A stretch of 64,000 nt of DNA, taken from contig NZ_CP059572.1 of NCBI RefSeq assembly GCF_019175365.1, forward strand, positions 1,116,001 to 1,180,000. Reading direction: 5' to 3'. Positions 9,501 through 18,082 of this stretch are shown here, one piece after another (positions within the stretch are counted from its first letter, which is position 1; each line of letters starts with the position of its first letter). A program made the position numbers and the translations under genes. Source of the stretch: Actinomadura graeca. GTDB lineage: Bacteria > Actinomycetota > Actinomycetes > Streptosporangiales > Streptosporangiaceae. The notes beneath the pieces were generated by a model. The model saw nothing but the letters and a program-made list of their open reading frames with translations, ran no database searches and had not been told where the DNA came from.

Positions 9501-10430
9501 TCAGGCGGTGATCATGTCGAGGCGGCGCAGGATCACGCCCTCGCGCAGCGCCCACGGGCAGACCTCCAGCTCGGTCAGCCCGAACAGGTCCATCGCCGCG
9601 TCGGCGACGATCGCGCCCGCCGGGAGCTGCGGGGCGCGCCGCTCCGACACGCCGGGCAGATCGGCGCGCTCGCCGGCCGGCATCAGCGCGAGCTTCTCGG
9701 CCCACTCGGTCAGGTCGGAGTCGCGCAGCACCCGCCGCTGGTACGGTCCATCGGCCGACGGCGACGCGCCGCCGATCCGGGCGAGCTGCTTGAACGTCTT
9801 GGACGTGGCGACGGCGTGGTCGGGCGGCCCGTACCGGGCCACCTCGCCGACATGGCGGGCGATCTCCGCCCGGACGTGCCGGCGGAGCTTGCGCACCTCG
9901 TCCTGCGCCGGGGGGTCGGCGGTGAACCAGTCGCGGGTGAGCCGCCCGGCGCCGAGCGGCAGCGAGAACGCCGCGTCCGGCTCCTCGTCGATGCCGACGC
10001 CGATCTCCAGCGAGCCGCCGCCGATGTCGACGACCAGCAGCCGTCCCGACGACCAGCCGAACCAGCGGCGGACGGCGAGGAAGGTCAGCCGCGCCTCCTC
10101 CTCCCCCGACAGCGCGCTGATGTCGACGTTCGTCTCGGCCCGCAGGCGCGCCAGGACCTCCTCGCCGTTGGAGGCGTCCCGGACGGCGGAGGTGGCGAAG
10201 GCGACGAGGTCCTCGACGCCCTTGTCCTCGGCGATCTGCAGCGCCTCGTCGACGAACGCGCGCAGCCGGGTCTCGCCCTCCTCCGAGAGCCGGTCGCCGT
10301 CCTCCAGGTGGGCGGCGAGGCGCAGCTCCGCCTTGTGGGAGAACGCGGGCAGCGGCCGCGCCCCCTGGTGGGCGTCCACCACCAGGAGATGCACGGTGTT
10401 AGATCCCACGTCCAGCACGCCGAGTCGCAT
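9501..10430 (-). CDS. Ppx/GppA-family phosphatase
   Basis: Member of the exopolyphosphatase/guanosine pentaphosphate phosphatase family (ASKHA fold), 309 residues. Visible: phosphate-1 loop [14 protein letters not shown] at the N-terminus, [10 protein letters not shown] near 140, and phosphate-2 loop [14 protein letters not shown] near 155. It has the size of the short actinobacterial Ppx1-type proteins and lacks the C-terminal HD-like domain of E. coli Ppx. The start is placed at 10430 because the homologous N-terminus begins [12 protein letters not shown] and because a leaderless promoter (TAGCGT, 7 bases, ATG) sits directly in front; an in-frame start at 10499 would add 23 unrelated residues. 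Confidence 0.9.
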   Translation of the reverse strand: MRLGVLDVGSNTVHLLVVDAHQGARPLPAFSHKAELRLAAHLEDGDRLSEEGETRLRAFVDEALQIAEDKGVEDLVAFATSAVRDASNGEEVLARLRAETNVDISALSGEEEARLTFLAVRRWFGWSSGRLLVVDIGGGSLEIGVGIDEEPDAAFSLPLGAGRLTRDWFTADPPAQDEVRKLRRHVRAEIARHVGEVARYGPPDHAVATSKTFKQLARIGGASPSADGPYQRRVLRDSDLTEWAEKLALMPAGERADLPGVSERRAPQLPAGAIVADAAMDLFGLTELEVCPWALREGVILRRLDMITA

Positions 10431-10437
10431 GGGGACG

Positions 10438-10443
10438 ACGCTA
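10438..10443 (-). promoter_or_regulatory. Leaderless -10 element for the Ppx/GppA gene
   Basis: Minus-strand TAGCGT followed by 7 bases and then ATG. Spacing fits transcription starting at the start codon. No convincing -35. Confidence 0.5.
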
Positions 10444-10506
10444 TCGGACCGGCCTAGGACAAGTTCGGGCAGACCAGCATTGATAGGGATAGAACTCACT
10501 TGCCGC

Positions 10507-10512
10507 TACGGT
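10507..10512 (+). promoter_or_regulatory. Leaderless -10 element for the PH-domain gene
   Basis: TACGGT followed by 6 bases and ATG at 10519. No Shine-Dalgarno sequence is available, so a leaderless transcript is likely. Confidence 0.5.
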
Positions 10513-10518
10513 GGCGGC

Positions 10519-10941
10519 ATGGAGGGTGACATCGAGGCCGCACGACGCTGGCGGGTGCCGGCGAAACAGATCGTGGCCGAATGCGCGGCGGCCGCGGCGG
10601 TGGCGGCGCTCGCCGTCCTCGGCGCCGGGGACGTCCAGATGCTGCTGCTGGCGGGCGTCGCCGCGGCGGGGCTGGCCGCGCTGGCGCTGCGCGACCTGCT
10701 CGTCCCCGTCCGGGTGGCGGCCGACCGGGAGGGCCTCACGGTGGTGACGGGCTACGCGGGCCACCGCCGCGTCCCCTGGGACGAGGTGACCGCGATCCGG
10801 GTGGACGAGCGGCGCCGGCTGCTCCTGCGCACCCGCCTCCTGGAGATCGAGACCGCGGACGACCTCCACCTGTTCAGCGCCTTCGACCTCGGCGCCGACG
10901 TGCACGACGTGGCCGACGAGCTCTACCGCCTCCGGCCCTGA
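10519..10941 (+). CDS. PH-domain (bPH2-like) membrane protein
   Basis: Small protein of 140 residues. After about 15 polar residues two closely spaced hydrophobic segments (about 17-37 and 40-58) form a membrane hairpin. The rest is a bacterial PH-like beta-sandwich, with the recognisable strands VRVAADREGLTVVTGYAGHRRVPWDEVTAIRV. Such proteins are common in actinobacteria and their role is unknown. It is divergent from the Ppx/GppA gene with about 75 bp of control region between the starts. Confidence 0.8.
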   Translation: MEGDIEAARRWRVPAKQIVAECAAAAAVAALAVLGAGDVQMLLLAGVAAAGLAALALRDLLVPVRVAADREGLTVVTGYAGHRRVPWDEVTAIRVDERRRLLLRTRLLEIETADDLHLFSAFDLGADVHDVADELYRLRP

Positions 10942-10974
10942 CCGCGGCGGGGGCGGTGCGCGGCGGCCCGGCGG

Positions 10975-11187
10975 TCAGTCCATGTCGAGCTGGGCGAGGT
11001 CGACAACCTCCGCCAGCTGCTCCACGGTCGGGTAGTAGCCGACGAGCGCGCCGCGTCTGGTCACCAGGAAGGCCGTCTCCCCCTGCACCCCCGCGCGGTC
11101 GGCCCAGGCCCGGTGCGCCCCCGTCAGCCGCACCGCCACCACCTGGAGCCCGTCCGGCCCGGCCCAGCCTTTCCGCTCATCCCCCAT
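10975..11187 (-). CDS. Small conserved protein of unknown function
   Basis: 70 residues, acidic C-terminus, no signal peptide or membrane segment. The core (VTRRGALVGYYPTVEQLAEVVDLAQL) has a beta-hairpin/helix look and ends in an amphipathic helix. I do not recognise a function. Support for coding comes from start context, balanced composition and tight packing between neighbours. A 21-bp imperfect palindrome (11189-11209) begins two bases upstream of its ATG, which suggests repressor control. Confidence 0.6.
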   Translation of the reverse strand: MGDERKGWAGPDGLQVVAVRLTGAHRAWADRAGVQGETAFLVTRRGALVGYYPTVEQLAEVVDLAQLDMD

Positions 11188-11188
11188 G

Positions 11189-11209
11189 CACAGAACGTTA
11201 CGCTCTGTG
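11189..11209 (-). promoter_or_regulatory. Palindromic operator-like site abutting a start codon
   Basis: CACAGA and TCTGTG arms enclose a core with ACG and CGC; AGAACG-TTA-CGCTCT at 11192-11206 fits the pattern RGAACG-N3-CGYTCY, also seen at 54204-54218. It would block the promoter or translation start of the gene at 10975-11187. Confidence 0.45.
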
Positions 11210-11256
11210 ACTTTCTGCGATAAGACCAGGTCAGGGGAGGGTTTCGGATACGGGGT

Positions 11257-12387
11257 TCAGCCGCCGAGGAGGGCGCCGCGGGCGGTGACGGCGGTGTCGG
11301 GGTTGTCGCTGAACAGGCCGTCGACGCCCGCCTCGAAGAACGCGTCGTACTCCTTGAGGGCCCGGCCGTAGTCGGACGGGACGGTCCCGGAGCGCAGGTC
11401 CGCGGGCAGGAACTGGTTCTCGTTCCGGAACGTGTAGGGGCCGACCTTCAGCTTCGCGGCGTGGGCGTCCTTCACCAGCGTGGTCGGCCGGCCGAGCGTG
11501 CCGTCCCCCTTCAGCGGGATCACCAGCGACTTGTCGGGGCCGATCCATCGCGCGTAGCCGCGGATCTCCCGCAGCCCCGCCGGGGTGATCATCTCGGCGA
11601 AGGTCGGGCCCTTGCCGGTCGCGACCGTGTCGTAGGGGGCGCCGCCCGCCGACAGGTCCTGGAGCCCGGGGACGCGCAGCGACCGGTGCAGGATGCGCAG
11701 GCTCGACGGCTCGAACGACTGGACGATGGCGCGCCCGTCCCCGCTGTCCAGGCCGTTGTCCTTGAGCGCCTTGACGAGCCCGGCCTCCAGCGGCAGCCCG
11801 ATCGAGCGGAAGTAGGTCGGGTGCTTGGTCTCGGGGATGACGCCGATCCGGCGGTGGTACCTGGCGCTCAGGCCCTCGGCCAGGTCGATGACCTCCTGGA
11901 GGGTCGGCACCCGGTAGAGGCCGTCGTAGAGCGTGTTGCGCTGCCGGACCGAGGGGAGCCGCTCGACGGCCCGCAGCGTCCTCAGCTCGGCGAGCGTGAA
12001 GTCCTCGGTGAACCAGCCGGTGACCTTCGTGCCGTCGATCGTCTTGGTCGTCCTGCGGGGCGCGAACTCGGGGTGGTCCCCGACGTCGGTGGTGCCGCCG
12101 ATCTCGTTCTCGTGCCGGGCGACCAGCACGCCGTCCTTGGTGGGCACGAGGTCGGGCTCGATGTAGTCGGCGCCCATCCGGACGGCCAGCTCGTAGGACC
12201 CGGCGGTGTGCTCGGGCCGGTACCCGGCCGCGCCCCGGTGCCCGAAGACGACCGGTCCCCCCGCGTGCGGCGCGGCCTCGGCGGCGCCCATGGCGGCCCC
12301 CACGACGCCGCCCGCCGCGGCGACCGGCAGCAGCACCGCCGCGGCCGCCAGGAGCACCGCCCTCTTCCCCGTCATGCGCGCGACCAT
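11257..12387 (-). CDS. Secreted glycerophosphodiester phosphodiesterase
   Basis: GDPD-family enzyme that hydrolyses glycerophosphodiesters to glycerol-3-phosphate and an alcohol. 376 residues; a signal peptide (hydrophobic about 10-32, ending AEAA) directs export. The TIM-barrel catalytic motifs are present: FGHRGAAGYRPEHT (HR and E), IEPDLVPTKDGVLVARHE (E, D and the second His). Length is that of the larger GlpQ-like secreted enzymes. ATG at 12387 with GAGGAG 6 bases upstream. Divergent from the phosphodiesterase/phosphatase PhoD gene, so both may serve phosphate acquisition outside the cell. Confidence 0.92.
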   Translation of the reverse strand: MVARMTGKRAVLLAAAAVLLPVAAAGGVVGAAMGAAEAAPHAGGPVVFGHRGAAGYRPEHTAGSYELAVRMGADYIEPDLVPTKDGVLVARHENEIGGTTDVGDHPEFAPRRTTKTIDGTKVTGWFTEDFTLAELRTLRAVERLPSVRQRNTLYDGLYRVPTLQEVIDLAEGLSARYHRRIGVIPETKHPTYFRSIGLPLEAGLVKALKDNGLDSGDGRAIVQSFEPSSLRILHRSLRVPGLQDLSAGGAPYDTVATGKGPTFAEMITPAGLREIRGYARWIGPDKSLVIPLKGDGTLGRPTTLVKDAHAAKLKVGPYTFRNENQFLPADLRSGTVPSDYGRALKEYDAFFEAGVDGLFSDNPDTAVTARGALLGG

Positions 12388-12588
12388 GTCGGCTCCTCTC
12401 GCGGCGGCGTCCCGCGCGTCCGTCGCCGGAGATCACCGCCGCGGGGACCGTACCGCCGCCACGGTGACGCCCGGGGCAACCGTGACCGGCGGCCCGGTGA
12501 ACGGCCCTGGCGGGGCGCCACGGCGACTTCACGCCCCGTTGCCGTGATGGTCGGTTCCGGCTCAATCGGGTGATCTGCACTGAGTGGT

Positions 12589-14127
12589 GTGGACATAACA
12601 CGCAGGACGTTCCTGGCCACCACATCGCTCGGCCCGGTCACCCATGCGGGGACCGGCCTCCGCACCTCCCGTGCCCCCCGGAACGACCCGTTCGAACTGG
12701 GAGTGGCGTCCGGGGATCCGGACCCGGGCGGATTCGTCCTGTGGACGCGGCTCGCCCCCCACCCCCTCGCGGACGACGGGCACGGCGGCATGCCGGACCG
12801 CGACGTCACGGTGGAGTGGCAGGTCGCCGAGGACGAGCGGTTCCGGCGGGTGGCGCGCGGCGGCCGGGTGACCGCGCGCCGGGAAGGCGCACACAGCGTG
12901 CACGCCGAGGTGGGCGGCCTGCGGCCGGGCGCGGAGTACTTCTACCGGTTCCGCGCGGGCGGGCACGTCTCCCCGACCGGGCGCACGCGGACGGCCCCGG
13001 CGCCCGGCGCGCCGTCCCCGCTGACGTTCGGGGCCGTGTCGTGCGCCTGCTACGAGCACGGCTACTTCACCGCGTACCGGCGGCTCGCCGAGCGGCATCC
13101 CGACCTGGTGGTCCATCTGGGCGACTACCTGTACGAGGACGCGGCGGGCGCGCACGAGACGCTGCCGATCGTCCGGCGGCACACCCCCGGCAAGTGCCGG
13201 ACGCTCGCGGACTACCGCCGCCGCCACGCCCAGTACCGCGCCGACGGCGACCTGCAGGCCGCGCACGCCGCCGCGCCGTGGGCGGTGGTCTGGGACGACC
13301 ACGAGGTGGAGAACAACTGGGCCGGGAACGTTCCAGGATCGACGGTCCCGGGGTTCCCCGCGCGCAAGCGGGCCGCGATCCGCGCCTACTACGAGCACAT
13401 GCCGCTGCGTCCGTCGGCCTACCGGGACGGCCGGATCCGCCTGACGCGGCGGCTGGACTGGGGCGCGACGGCCGCTCTGCACCTGCTCGACACCCGGCAG
13501 TACCGCTCCGACCAGCCCTGCGACGACGGGCTGCGGGAGGGATGCGACGACCGGCTGGACCCGCGGCGCGCGCTGCTCGGCCCCGCCCAGCTCCGCTGGC
13601 TGGAGTCGGGCCTGCGCGGATCCCGCGCGCGCTGGAACGTCCTGGCCCAGCAGGTGTTCCTCGCCCAGCGCGACCACCGGCTCGGCCCGGGGCGCCGGAT
13701 GGCGCTGGACGGCTGGGACGGCTACGCCGCCGAGCGCGACCGGCTCATGGGCGCGCTGGTCGCGTCCCGGGCGGCCAACCCCGTCGTCCTCACCGGCGAC
13801 GTCCACGTGGCGCACGCGTGCGACCTGCTCGCCGACTTCGACGACCCCGCCTCGGCGCGCGTCGGGGTGGAGCTGGTCGCCACGTCCGTCTCCAGCGACG
13901 GCGACGGCTACGCCGACCCGGTGGAGAACGCCGCCGTCCGCGCCGAGAACCCGCACATCGCCTTCATCGACCAGCGCCGCGGCTTCGTCCTGGCCCGGGC
14001 CGGCGCGGACGAGCTGCGGGCCGAGTTCCACACGCTCCCCCACGTCACCCGCCGGGGCGCCCGGTCCTCGGTCGCCGCCGCCTTCACCGTCCCGTCCGGC
14101 GCGCGCTCCCTCGGCGCCTGGCGCTGA
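12589..14127 (+). CDS. Secreted PhoD-family alkaline phosphatase/phosphodiesterase
   Basis: PhoD-type metallophosphoesterase of 512 residues exported by the Tat route: the N-terminus reads DITRRTFLA, a twin-arginine signal. An N-terminal fibronectin-like PhoD_N domain (about 35-135, FELGVASGDPDPGGFVLWTR) precedes the catalytic domain, with SCACYEHG, HLGDYLYED, WDDHEVENNW and TGDVHVAH as the metal-binding stations. These enzymes release phosphate from esters and need Ca and Fe. GTG start at 12589. Divergent from a GDPD gene; a phosphate-starvation regulon is plausible, but I found no properly spaced PHO box in the 201-bp gap. Confidence 0.92.
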   Translation: MDITRRTFLATTSLGPVTHAGTGLRTSRAPRNDPFELGVASGDPDPGGFVLWTRLAPHPLADDGHGGMPDRDVTVEWQVAEDERFRRVARGGRVTARREGAHSVHAEVGGLRPGAEYFYRFRAGGHVSPTGRTRTAPAPGAPSPLTFGAVSCACYEHGYFTAYRRLAERHPDLVVHLGDYLYEDAAGAHETLPIVRRHTPGKCRTLADYRRRHAQYRADGDLQAAHAAAPWAVVWDDHEVENNWAGNVPGSTVPGFPARKRAAIRAYYEHMPLRPSAYRDGRIRLTRRLDWGATAALHLLDTRQYRSDQPCDDGLREGCDDRLDPRRALLGPAQLRWLESGLRGSRARWNVLAQQVFLAQRDHRLGPGRRMALDGWDGYAAERDRLMGALVASRAANPVVLTGDVHVAHACDLLADFDDPASARVGVELVATSVSSDGDGYADPVENAAVRAENPHIAFIDQRRGFVLARAGADELRAEFHTLPHVTRRGARSSVAAAFTVPSGARSLGAWR

Positions 14128-14205
14128 CCGGCCGCCCCCGGCGGGAACCGGGGACACGCCGGTCGCGTCCAAGGTCTGTCCGATGCCGCGTCCGAAGGAG
14201 GGATC

Positions 14206-14661
14206 ATGGCGGCCATGAGACTCCGCCCGTTCCTGGTCACGCTGCTCATCCCGTGTGCCGCCGCGTCGGCGGCGTGCGGATCGGGTGCCTCCGCGGGCAC
14301 CGGCGACCCGGACGGCCCCGCGACGGTCCAGCCGGGTGCGGTGTTCACGCTCGCGCCGGGGCAGACCGCCCGGCTGAGCGGCGGGGGGCTGACGGTCAGG
14401 TTCGACGGCGTGAAGAACGACAGCCGGTGCCCCACCTCCGTCGACTGCGTGTGGGCCGGCGACGCGACGGTGACGGTGTCCGTCACCGCCGGGGACGGGC
14501 GGCCGGCGGCGCGCGAACTGCACGTCACCGCGCCCGCCGCGACGACGACGGCCGTCCCGGGATACGTGGTCGCGCTGGTCGGCCTCACGCCGGAGCGGCA
14601 CTCCGAGAGCCCCGTCCCTCCCGGCGACTACCGCGCGCGGCTCCGCGTCGACAAGCGCTGA
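14206..14661 (+). CDS. Small secreted lipoprotein of unknown function
   Basis: 151 residues. A clear lipoprotein signal (hydrophobic about 8-22, lipobox SAAC) is followed by a Ser/Gly/Asp-rich linker and a beta-rich domain of about 110 residues with two cysteines in the segment SRCPTSVDCVW, probably disulfide-bonded. Such small domains are found in actinobacterial surface lipoproteins without known activity. The start at 14206 is fixed by the strong site GAAGGAGGGATC immediately upstream. It converges on the FG-GAP gene with 8 bp between stops. Confidence 0.8.
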   Translation: MAAMRLRPFLVTLLIPCAAASAACGSGASAGTGDPDGPATVQPGAVFTLAPGQTARLSGGGLTVRFDGVKNDSRCPTSVDCVWAGDATVTVSVTAGDGRPAARELHVTAPAATTTAVPGYVVALVGLTPERHSESPVPPGDYRARLRVDKR

Positions 14662-14669
14662 CCCCGGAG

Positions 14670-16130
14670 TCAGCCCAGCGCGTATCCGGTCAGGCCCCGC
14701 GGCGCGAACGGCAGCGGGCGCGCGGCCGCGTACGGGCCGGGCAGCGACAGCACCGCTCCGGCGAAGCCGTGCGCGCCGGGCGCCCCGACCAGCAGCGTCC
14801 GTCCGCGGACGGCCAGGGCGTCGCCGAACCGGCTGTAGCGGCCGAACGGTGACGTGATCGTCCTCGCCCGCCCCTTCCCCGGGAACACACGGACGGTGCC
14901 GTCGCCCGGGGAGCCCGCCGCGAGGTCGGGGACGCCGTCGCCGGTGAGGTCGCCCGCGGCGAGCGCGGAGCCGAGACGGTCGTAGCGGCCCGCCCCGGTC
15001 CGGGTGGGGCCGAGCTGCCGCATGCCGGGCCCGGCGAGGACCTGCACGGCGCCCTCGGCGTAGGCGGCCGACCCGGCGCGGTCCTCGCCGGGCGCGCCGA
15101 TCGCCAGGTCGTCGCGGCCGTCGCCGTCGAAGTCGGCGGCGGCGAGCGCCGAGCCGAACCCGTCGGCGCGCTCGGCGGTGCCGTCCACGTCCGGCTCGTC
15201 CTGGGAGACATAGTTCGCGGACCGTTCCAGCGGGTCGAGGACGGTCACCGTCCCCGCGCCGCGCGCACCGTCGCCCGGGGCGCCGGTGGCGATCTCGTCG
15301 CGGCCGTCACCGTCGAAGTCGCCGGCGGCGAGGACGGTCCCGAAGCCGTCGGTGGCCGCCGCCGACTGGTCCACCCACCCCGTCCGCTGCGTGACGAGGG
15401 GGCCGGGGCGCAGCCCGCGGCCCCGGAGGCCGAAGACCGCGACGCCACCACCGCCGTCCAGCCCGGGGGCGCCGACGACCAGCTCGTCGTCGCGGTCGTG
15501 GTCGAGGTCGGCGGCGACGAGGGACGCGCCGAACCTGGCAGTTCCGGGGGGTGTGGGGGGTCGTCCCCCCACAAGTGATCGGGCCGTTCCTCGCCGCCGG
15601 AGCAGGGAGCGGACGGTCAGCACCGGCCCCGGCCCCGGCCGCAGGCCCGACGGGGAGCCCGCGAAGACCTGCACGGCGCCGTCGCCGTCGGCCCCCGCCC
15701 GGCGGGCGCCGTCGACCTGGTCGGGGACGCCGACCGCCAGGTCGTCGCAGCCGTCCCCGTCGAAGTCGCCGGTGGCGAGCGCGGCGCCGAACCCGTCGCC
15801 GCGCCGCGCCGCCGCGTCCCGCGACAGCCAGGTCACGCCCGAGGCGGTGCGGACCGCCACCGCGCCCGCCCGGACCCGGCCGCGGACGGCCGCGTACGGG
15901 GCGCCGGCGGCCAGGTCGGAGGCGCCGTCGCCGTCGAAGTCGGCGGGCGCGTCACGGGGGGCCGCCCGGCACGGCCCGGGCGGGGCCGCCACGGCGGCGG
16001 CGGGCACGGGCATGCGGCCGTGGGCGGGACGGAGGGCGGCCACGGGCGCGGACGCTCCGGCGGCCGCCGCCAGCGCGGCGACGGCGGCCAGGCGCGCCGC
16101 GGGCGCGGCGCGGCGGGGGACGATGCTCAC
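14670..16130 (-). CDS. Secreted FG-GAP (integrin-alpha-like) repeat protein
   Basis: 486 residues with an Ala-rich signal peptide (about 12-33). Six Ca-binding FG-GAP blades can be counted by their loops: DFDGDGASD, DFDGDGCDD, DLDHDRDDE, DFDGDGRDE, DFDGDGRDD and DLTGDGVPD, spaced about 60-65 residues apart, each followed by LAxGxP. This predicts a single beta-propeller displayed or released outside the cell; ligand unknown. Between blades 2 and 3 an in-frame palindrome (15552-15573) adds a Gly/Pro-rich insertion near GGRPPTPPGT. It is convergent with the lipoprotein gene and read toward it. Confidence 0.85.
   Translation of the reverse strand: MSIVPRRAAPAARLAAVAALAAAAGASAPVAALRPAHGRMPVPAAAVAAPPGPCRAAPRDAPADFDGDGASDLAAGAPYAAVRGRVRAGAVAVRTASGVTWLSRDAAARRGDGFGAALATGDFDGDGCDDLAVGVPDQVDGARRAGADGDGAVQVFAGSPSGLRPGPGPVLTVRSLLRRRGTARSLVGGRPPTPPGTARFGASLVAADLDHDRDDELVVGAPGLDGGGGVAVFGLRGRGLRPGPLVTQRTGWVDQSAAATDGFGTVLAAGDFDGDGRDEIATGAPGDGARGAGTVTVLDPLERSANYVSQDEPDVDGTAERADGFGSALAAADFDGDGRDDLAIGAPGEDRAGSAAYAEGAVQVLAGPGMRQLGPTRTGAGRYDRLGSALAAGDLTGDGVPDLAAGSPGDGTVRVFPGKGRARTITSPFGRYSRFGDALAVRGRTLLVGAPGAHGFAGAVLSLPGPYAAARPLPFAPRGLTGYALG
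15552..15573. repeat. Perfect GC-rich palindrome inside the FG-GAP gene
   Basis: Arms TGTGGGGGG (15552-15560) and CCCCCCACA (15565-15573) around the loop TCGT. It lies in the coding region but encodes a loop insertion out of character with the repeats. It resembles the small mobile palindromes (REP-like) found in actinomycete genomes; no second copy was seen in this window. Confidence 0.6.
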
Positions 16131-16199
16131 GCCCGCACCGTTCCCGCCGCGCGGAACGCACGATCACCGGGCGGGTGGCCGGGCGGTGAACCCGCGCGG

Positions 16200-17033
16200 T
16201 CAGCCCGTGACGTTGAACGTGGCGGGGTCCGGGCCCAGGCGGACGCCCTTGTCCAGGTCGCCGATCGCCTTCATGTCGTCCGGGCTCAGCTCGAACCCGA
16301 ACACGTCGATGTTCTCGGCGATCCTGGACGGGGTCACCGACTTCGGGATGACCACGTTGCCGATCTGGACGTGCCAGCGCAGCGCGATCTGGGCGGGCGT
16401 GCGGCCGTGGGCGCGCCCGAGGGCCGTGAGCGCCGGGTCGTCCAGCAGCCCGCGTCCCTGCCCGAGCGGCGCCCACGCCTCGGTGCGGATGCCGTGCTCG
16501 CGGTGGAAGGCGCGCAGGCCCGCCTGCTGGAAGTAGGGGTGCAGCTCGATCTGGTTGACCACCGGGACCACGTCGGTCTCGTCCAGCAGCCGCCGCAGCG
16601 TCTCGACGGTGAAGTTGGAGACGCCGATCGAGCGGACGCGGCCGTCGGCCTTGAGCTTCTCGAACGCGCGCCAGGTGTCCAGGTACAGGCCGCGGGACGG
16701 CGTCGGCCAGTGGATCAGGTAGAGGTCCAGGTACTCCAGGCCGAGGCGGGACATGCTGGCGTCGAAGGCGCGCAGCGCGTCATCGTAGCCTTGGGCGTCG
16801 TTCCACAGTTTCGTGGTGACGAACAGCTCCTCGCGGGGGATCCCGGACTCGCGCAGGGCGCGGCCGGTGCCCTCCTCGTTCTGGTAGGCGGACGCGGTGT
16901 CGACGCTGCGGTAGCCGCTCCGCAGCGCCGTCGTCACCGCGGCCTCGGCCTCGGCGTCGGACACCTGGAACACCCCGAAGCCGAGCTGCGGCATCGCGTT
17001 CCCGTCGACGAGGTCGACCTTCGGTACGGTCAC
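16200..17033 (-). CDS. Aldo/keto reductase
   Basis: NADPH-dependent reductase of the AKR superfamily, 277 residues, close to 2,5-diketo-D-gluconate reductases and other AKR5-like enzymes. The catalytic tetrad is visible: Asp and Tyr in VDTASAYQNE, Lys in FVTTKLWN, and His in LIHWPTP. The cofactor region IPKSVTPSRIAENIDVF is at the C-terminus. The GTG start at 17033 gives VTVPKVDLVDGNAMPQLG, the usual family N-terminus, with a GGGGGG stretch about 11 bases upstream; longer in-frame reading would run into the next gene. Substrate is unknown. Confidence 0.9.
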   Translation of the reverse strand: MTVPKVDLVDGNAMPQLGFGVFQVSDAEAEAAVTTALRSGYRSVDTASAYQNEEGTGRALRESGIPREELFVTTKLWNDAQGYDDALRAFDASMSRLGLEYLDLYLIHWPTPSRGLYLDTWRAFEKLKADGRVRSIGVSNFTVETLRRLLDETDVVPVVNQIELHPYFQQAGLRAFHREHGIRTEAWAPLGQGRGLLDDPALTALGRAHGRTPAQIALRWHVQIGNVVIPKSVTPSRIAENIDVFGFELSPDDMKAIGDLDKGVRLGPDPATFNVTG

Positions 17034-17107
17034 GGTCTCACGTCCCCCCTTGAGCCTGCGCGTGCGGTGGCGATCGTGCCCATGAAAGCACGGTCCGAAC
17101 CCGCTGG

Positions 17108-17860
17108 TCAGCGGTCCCCTCCCGCCGTCTCCGGCGGGACGGGCGGCGCGGCCCGCCCGGCGAGGCGCCGCAGGGCCTCCTCGGTGATCGCGAAGTACCG
17201 GGCGGTGACGCGGGCCGCGCCGTCGGCGTCGCCGCGCGCGATGGCGTCGGCGAGCGCGTGGTGGTGCGGCCGGGCCTCGTCGCGGGCCGGCCAGGTGCAG
17301 GGCTCGGCCGACACGCCGAGGCCGACCTCCGGCAGCAGCCCGTCGTGCAGCCGGACGAGGCGCGCGTTGTGGGTCGCGCAGGCGACCGCGCGGTGCAGCC
17401 GGACGTCGTGCTCGCGGGCCTCGCCGGGCGTCCGGGCGGCGTCGAACGCCGCCAGCGCGGCGGCGATGGCGGCGCGGTCGCCCGCGTCGGCGCGCTCGGC
17501 GGCGGTCCGGGCGATCAGGCCCTCGATGAGCCGCCGGTAGTCGAACAGCTCCTCGAACTCCTCCCACCGCTCCAGCAGGGCGCCGCGGACGGCCGACTCC
17601 CCCGCCTCGCCCCACGCGGCCACGACGAACGCGCCGCCGCGCCGCCCGCGGCGGATGTCCACGAGGCCGGCGCCGGCGAGGGTCCGCAGCGCGGCGCGCA
17701 CGCTCTCCCGGCTGACCTGCAGCAGCGACGCCAGCTCGCGTTCGCTCGGCAGCCGGTCGCCGAGGCCGTACTCGCCGAGCGCCATGGCCGTGGCCAGCCG
17801 GTGCGCGACCTGCTCGGCGGTGCGCGCGGGCCGGAGCGGGCCGAGCGCGTCGCTGCCCAT
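17108..17860 (-). CDS. FadR-family (GntR) transcriptional regulator
   Basis: 250 residues. N-terminal winged helix (about 14-80: [43 protein letters not shown]-type) and C-terminal all-helical FCD effector domain (about 95-230) with metal-binding histidines in [10 protein letters not shown] and HHHALADAI. FadR-type regulators answer to carboxylates and similar small acids. The start at 17860 has GGAG 6 bases upstream; the longer reading to 17950 would run through the operator. Divergent from the permease-amidase operon, which it very likely represses through the palindrome at 17924-17948. Confidence 0.9.
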   Translation of the reverse strand: [250 protein letters not shown]

Positions 17861-17923
17861 CGCGGCTCCTCGCCCTCGACGCCGGCCGGGGCGGACGTCC
17901 CGCCCGCGACCGCCAACTTCCCG

Positions 17924-17948
17924 GAAAGGTCTAGATTTTAGACCTTTC
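17924..17948. promoter_or_regulatory. 25-bp perfect palindromic operator, FadR-type
   Basis: Arms GAAAGGTCTA (17924-17933) and TAGACCTTTC (17939-17948) with 5-bp spacer GATTT: a perfect 10-bp inverted repeat, and one of the few AT-rich spots here. It lies in the gap between the divergent FadR-family regulator and the permease operon. Confidence 0.75.
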
Positions 17949-18082
17949 ACCGCTTATTCTCACACCCGCATCCGTCCGGCCAGCGCCGGAGGAAGGACCG
18001 CGGACCCGCACCGGCCACCGCCGGAGAGCCGTCCCCGGTCCTCGACGCCCGCGAAGCCAAACCCTGAAAGGCGCGTGCGCAC

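Noticed and set aside
12388..12588. PHO boxes between the GDPD and PhoD genes
   Set aside because: Minus-strand TCAC elements occur, but they are spaced 15 and 18 bp apart, not in the 11-bp direct-repeat phase of actinomycete PHO boxes.
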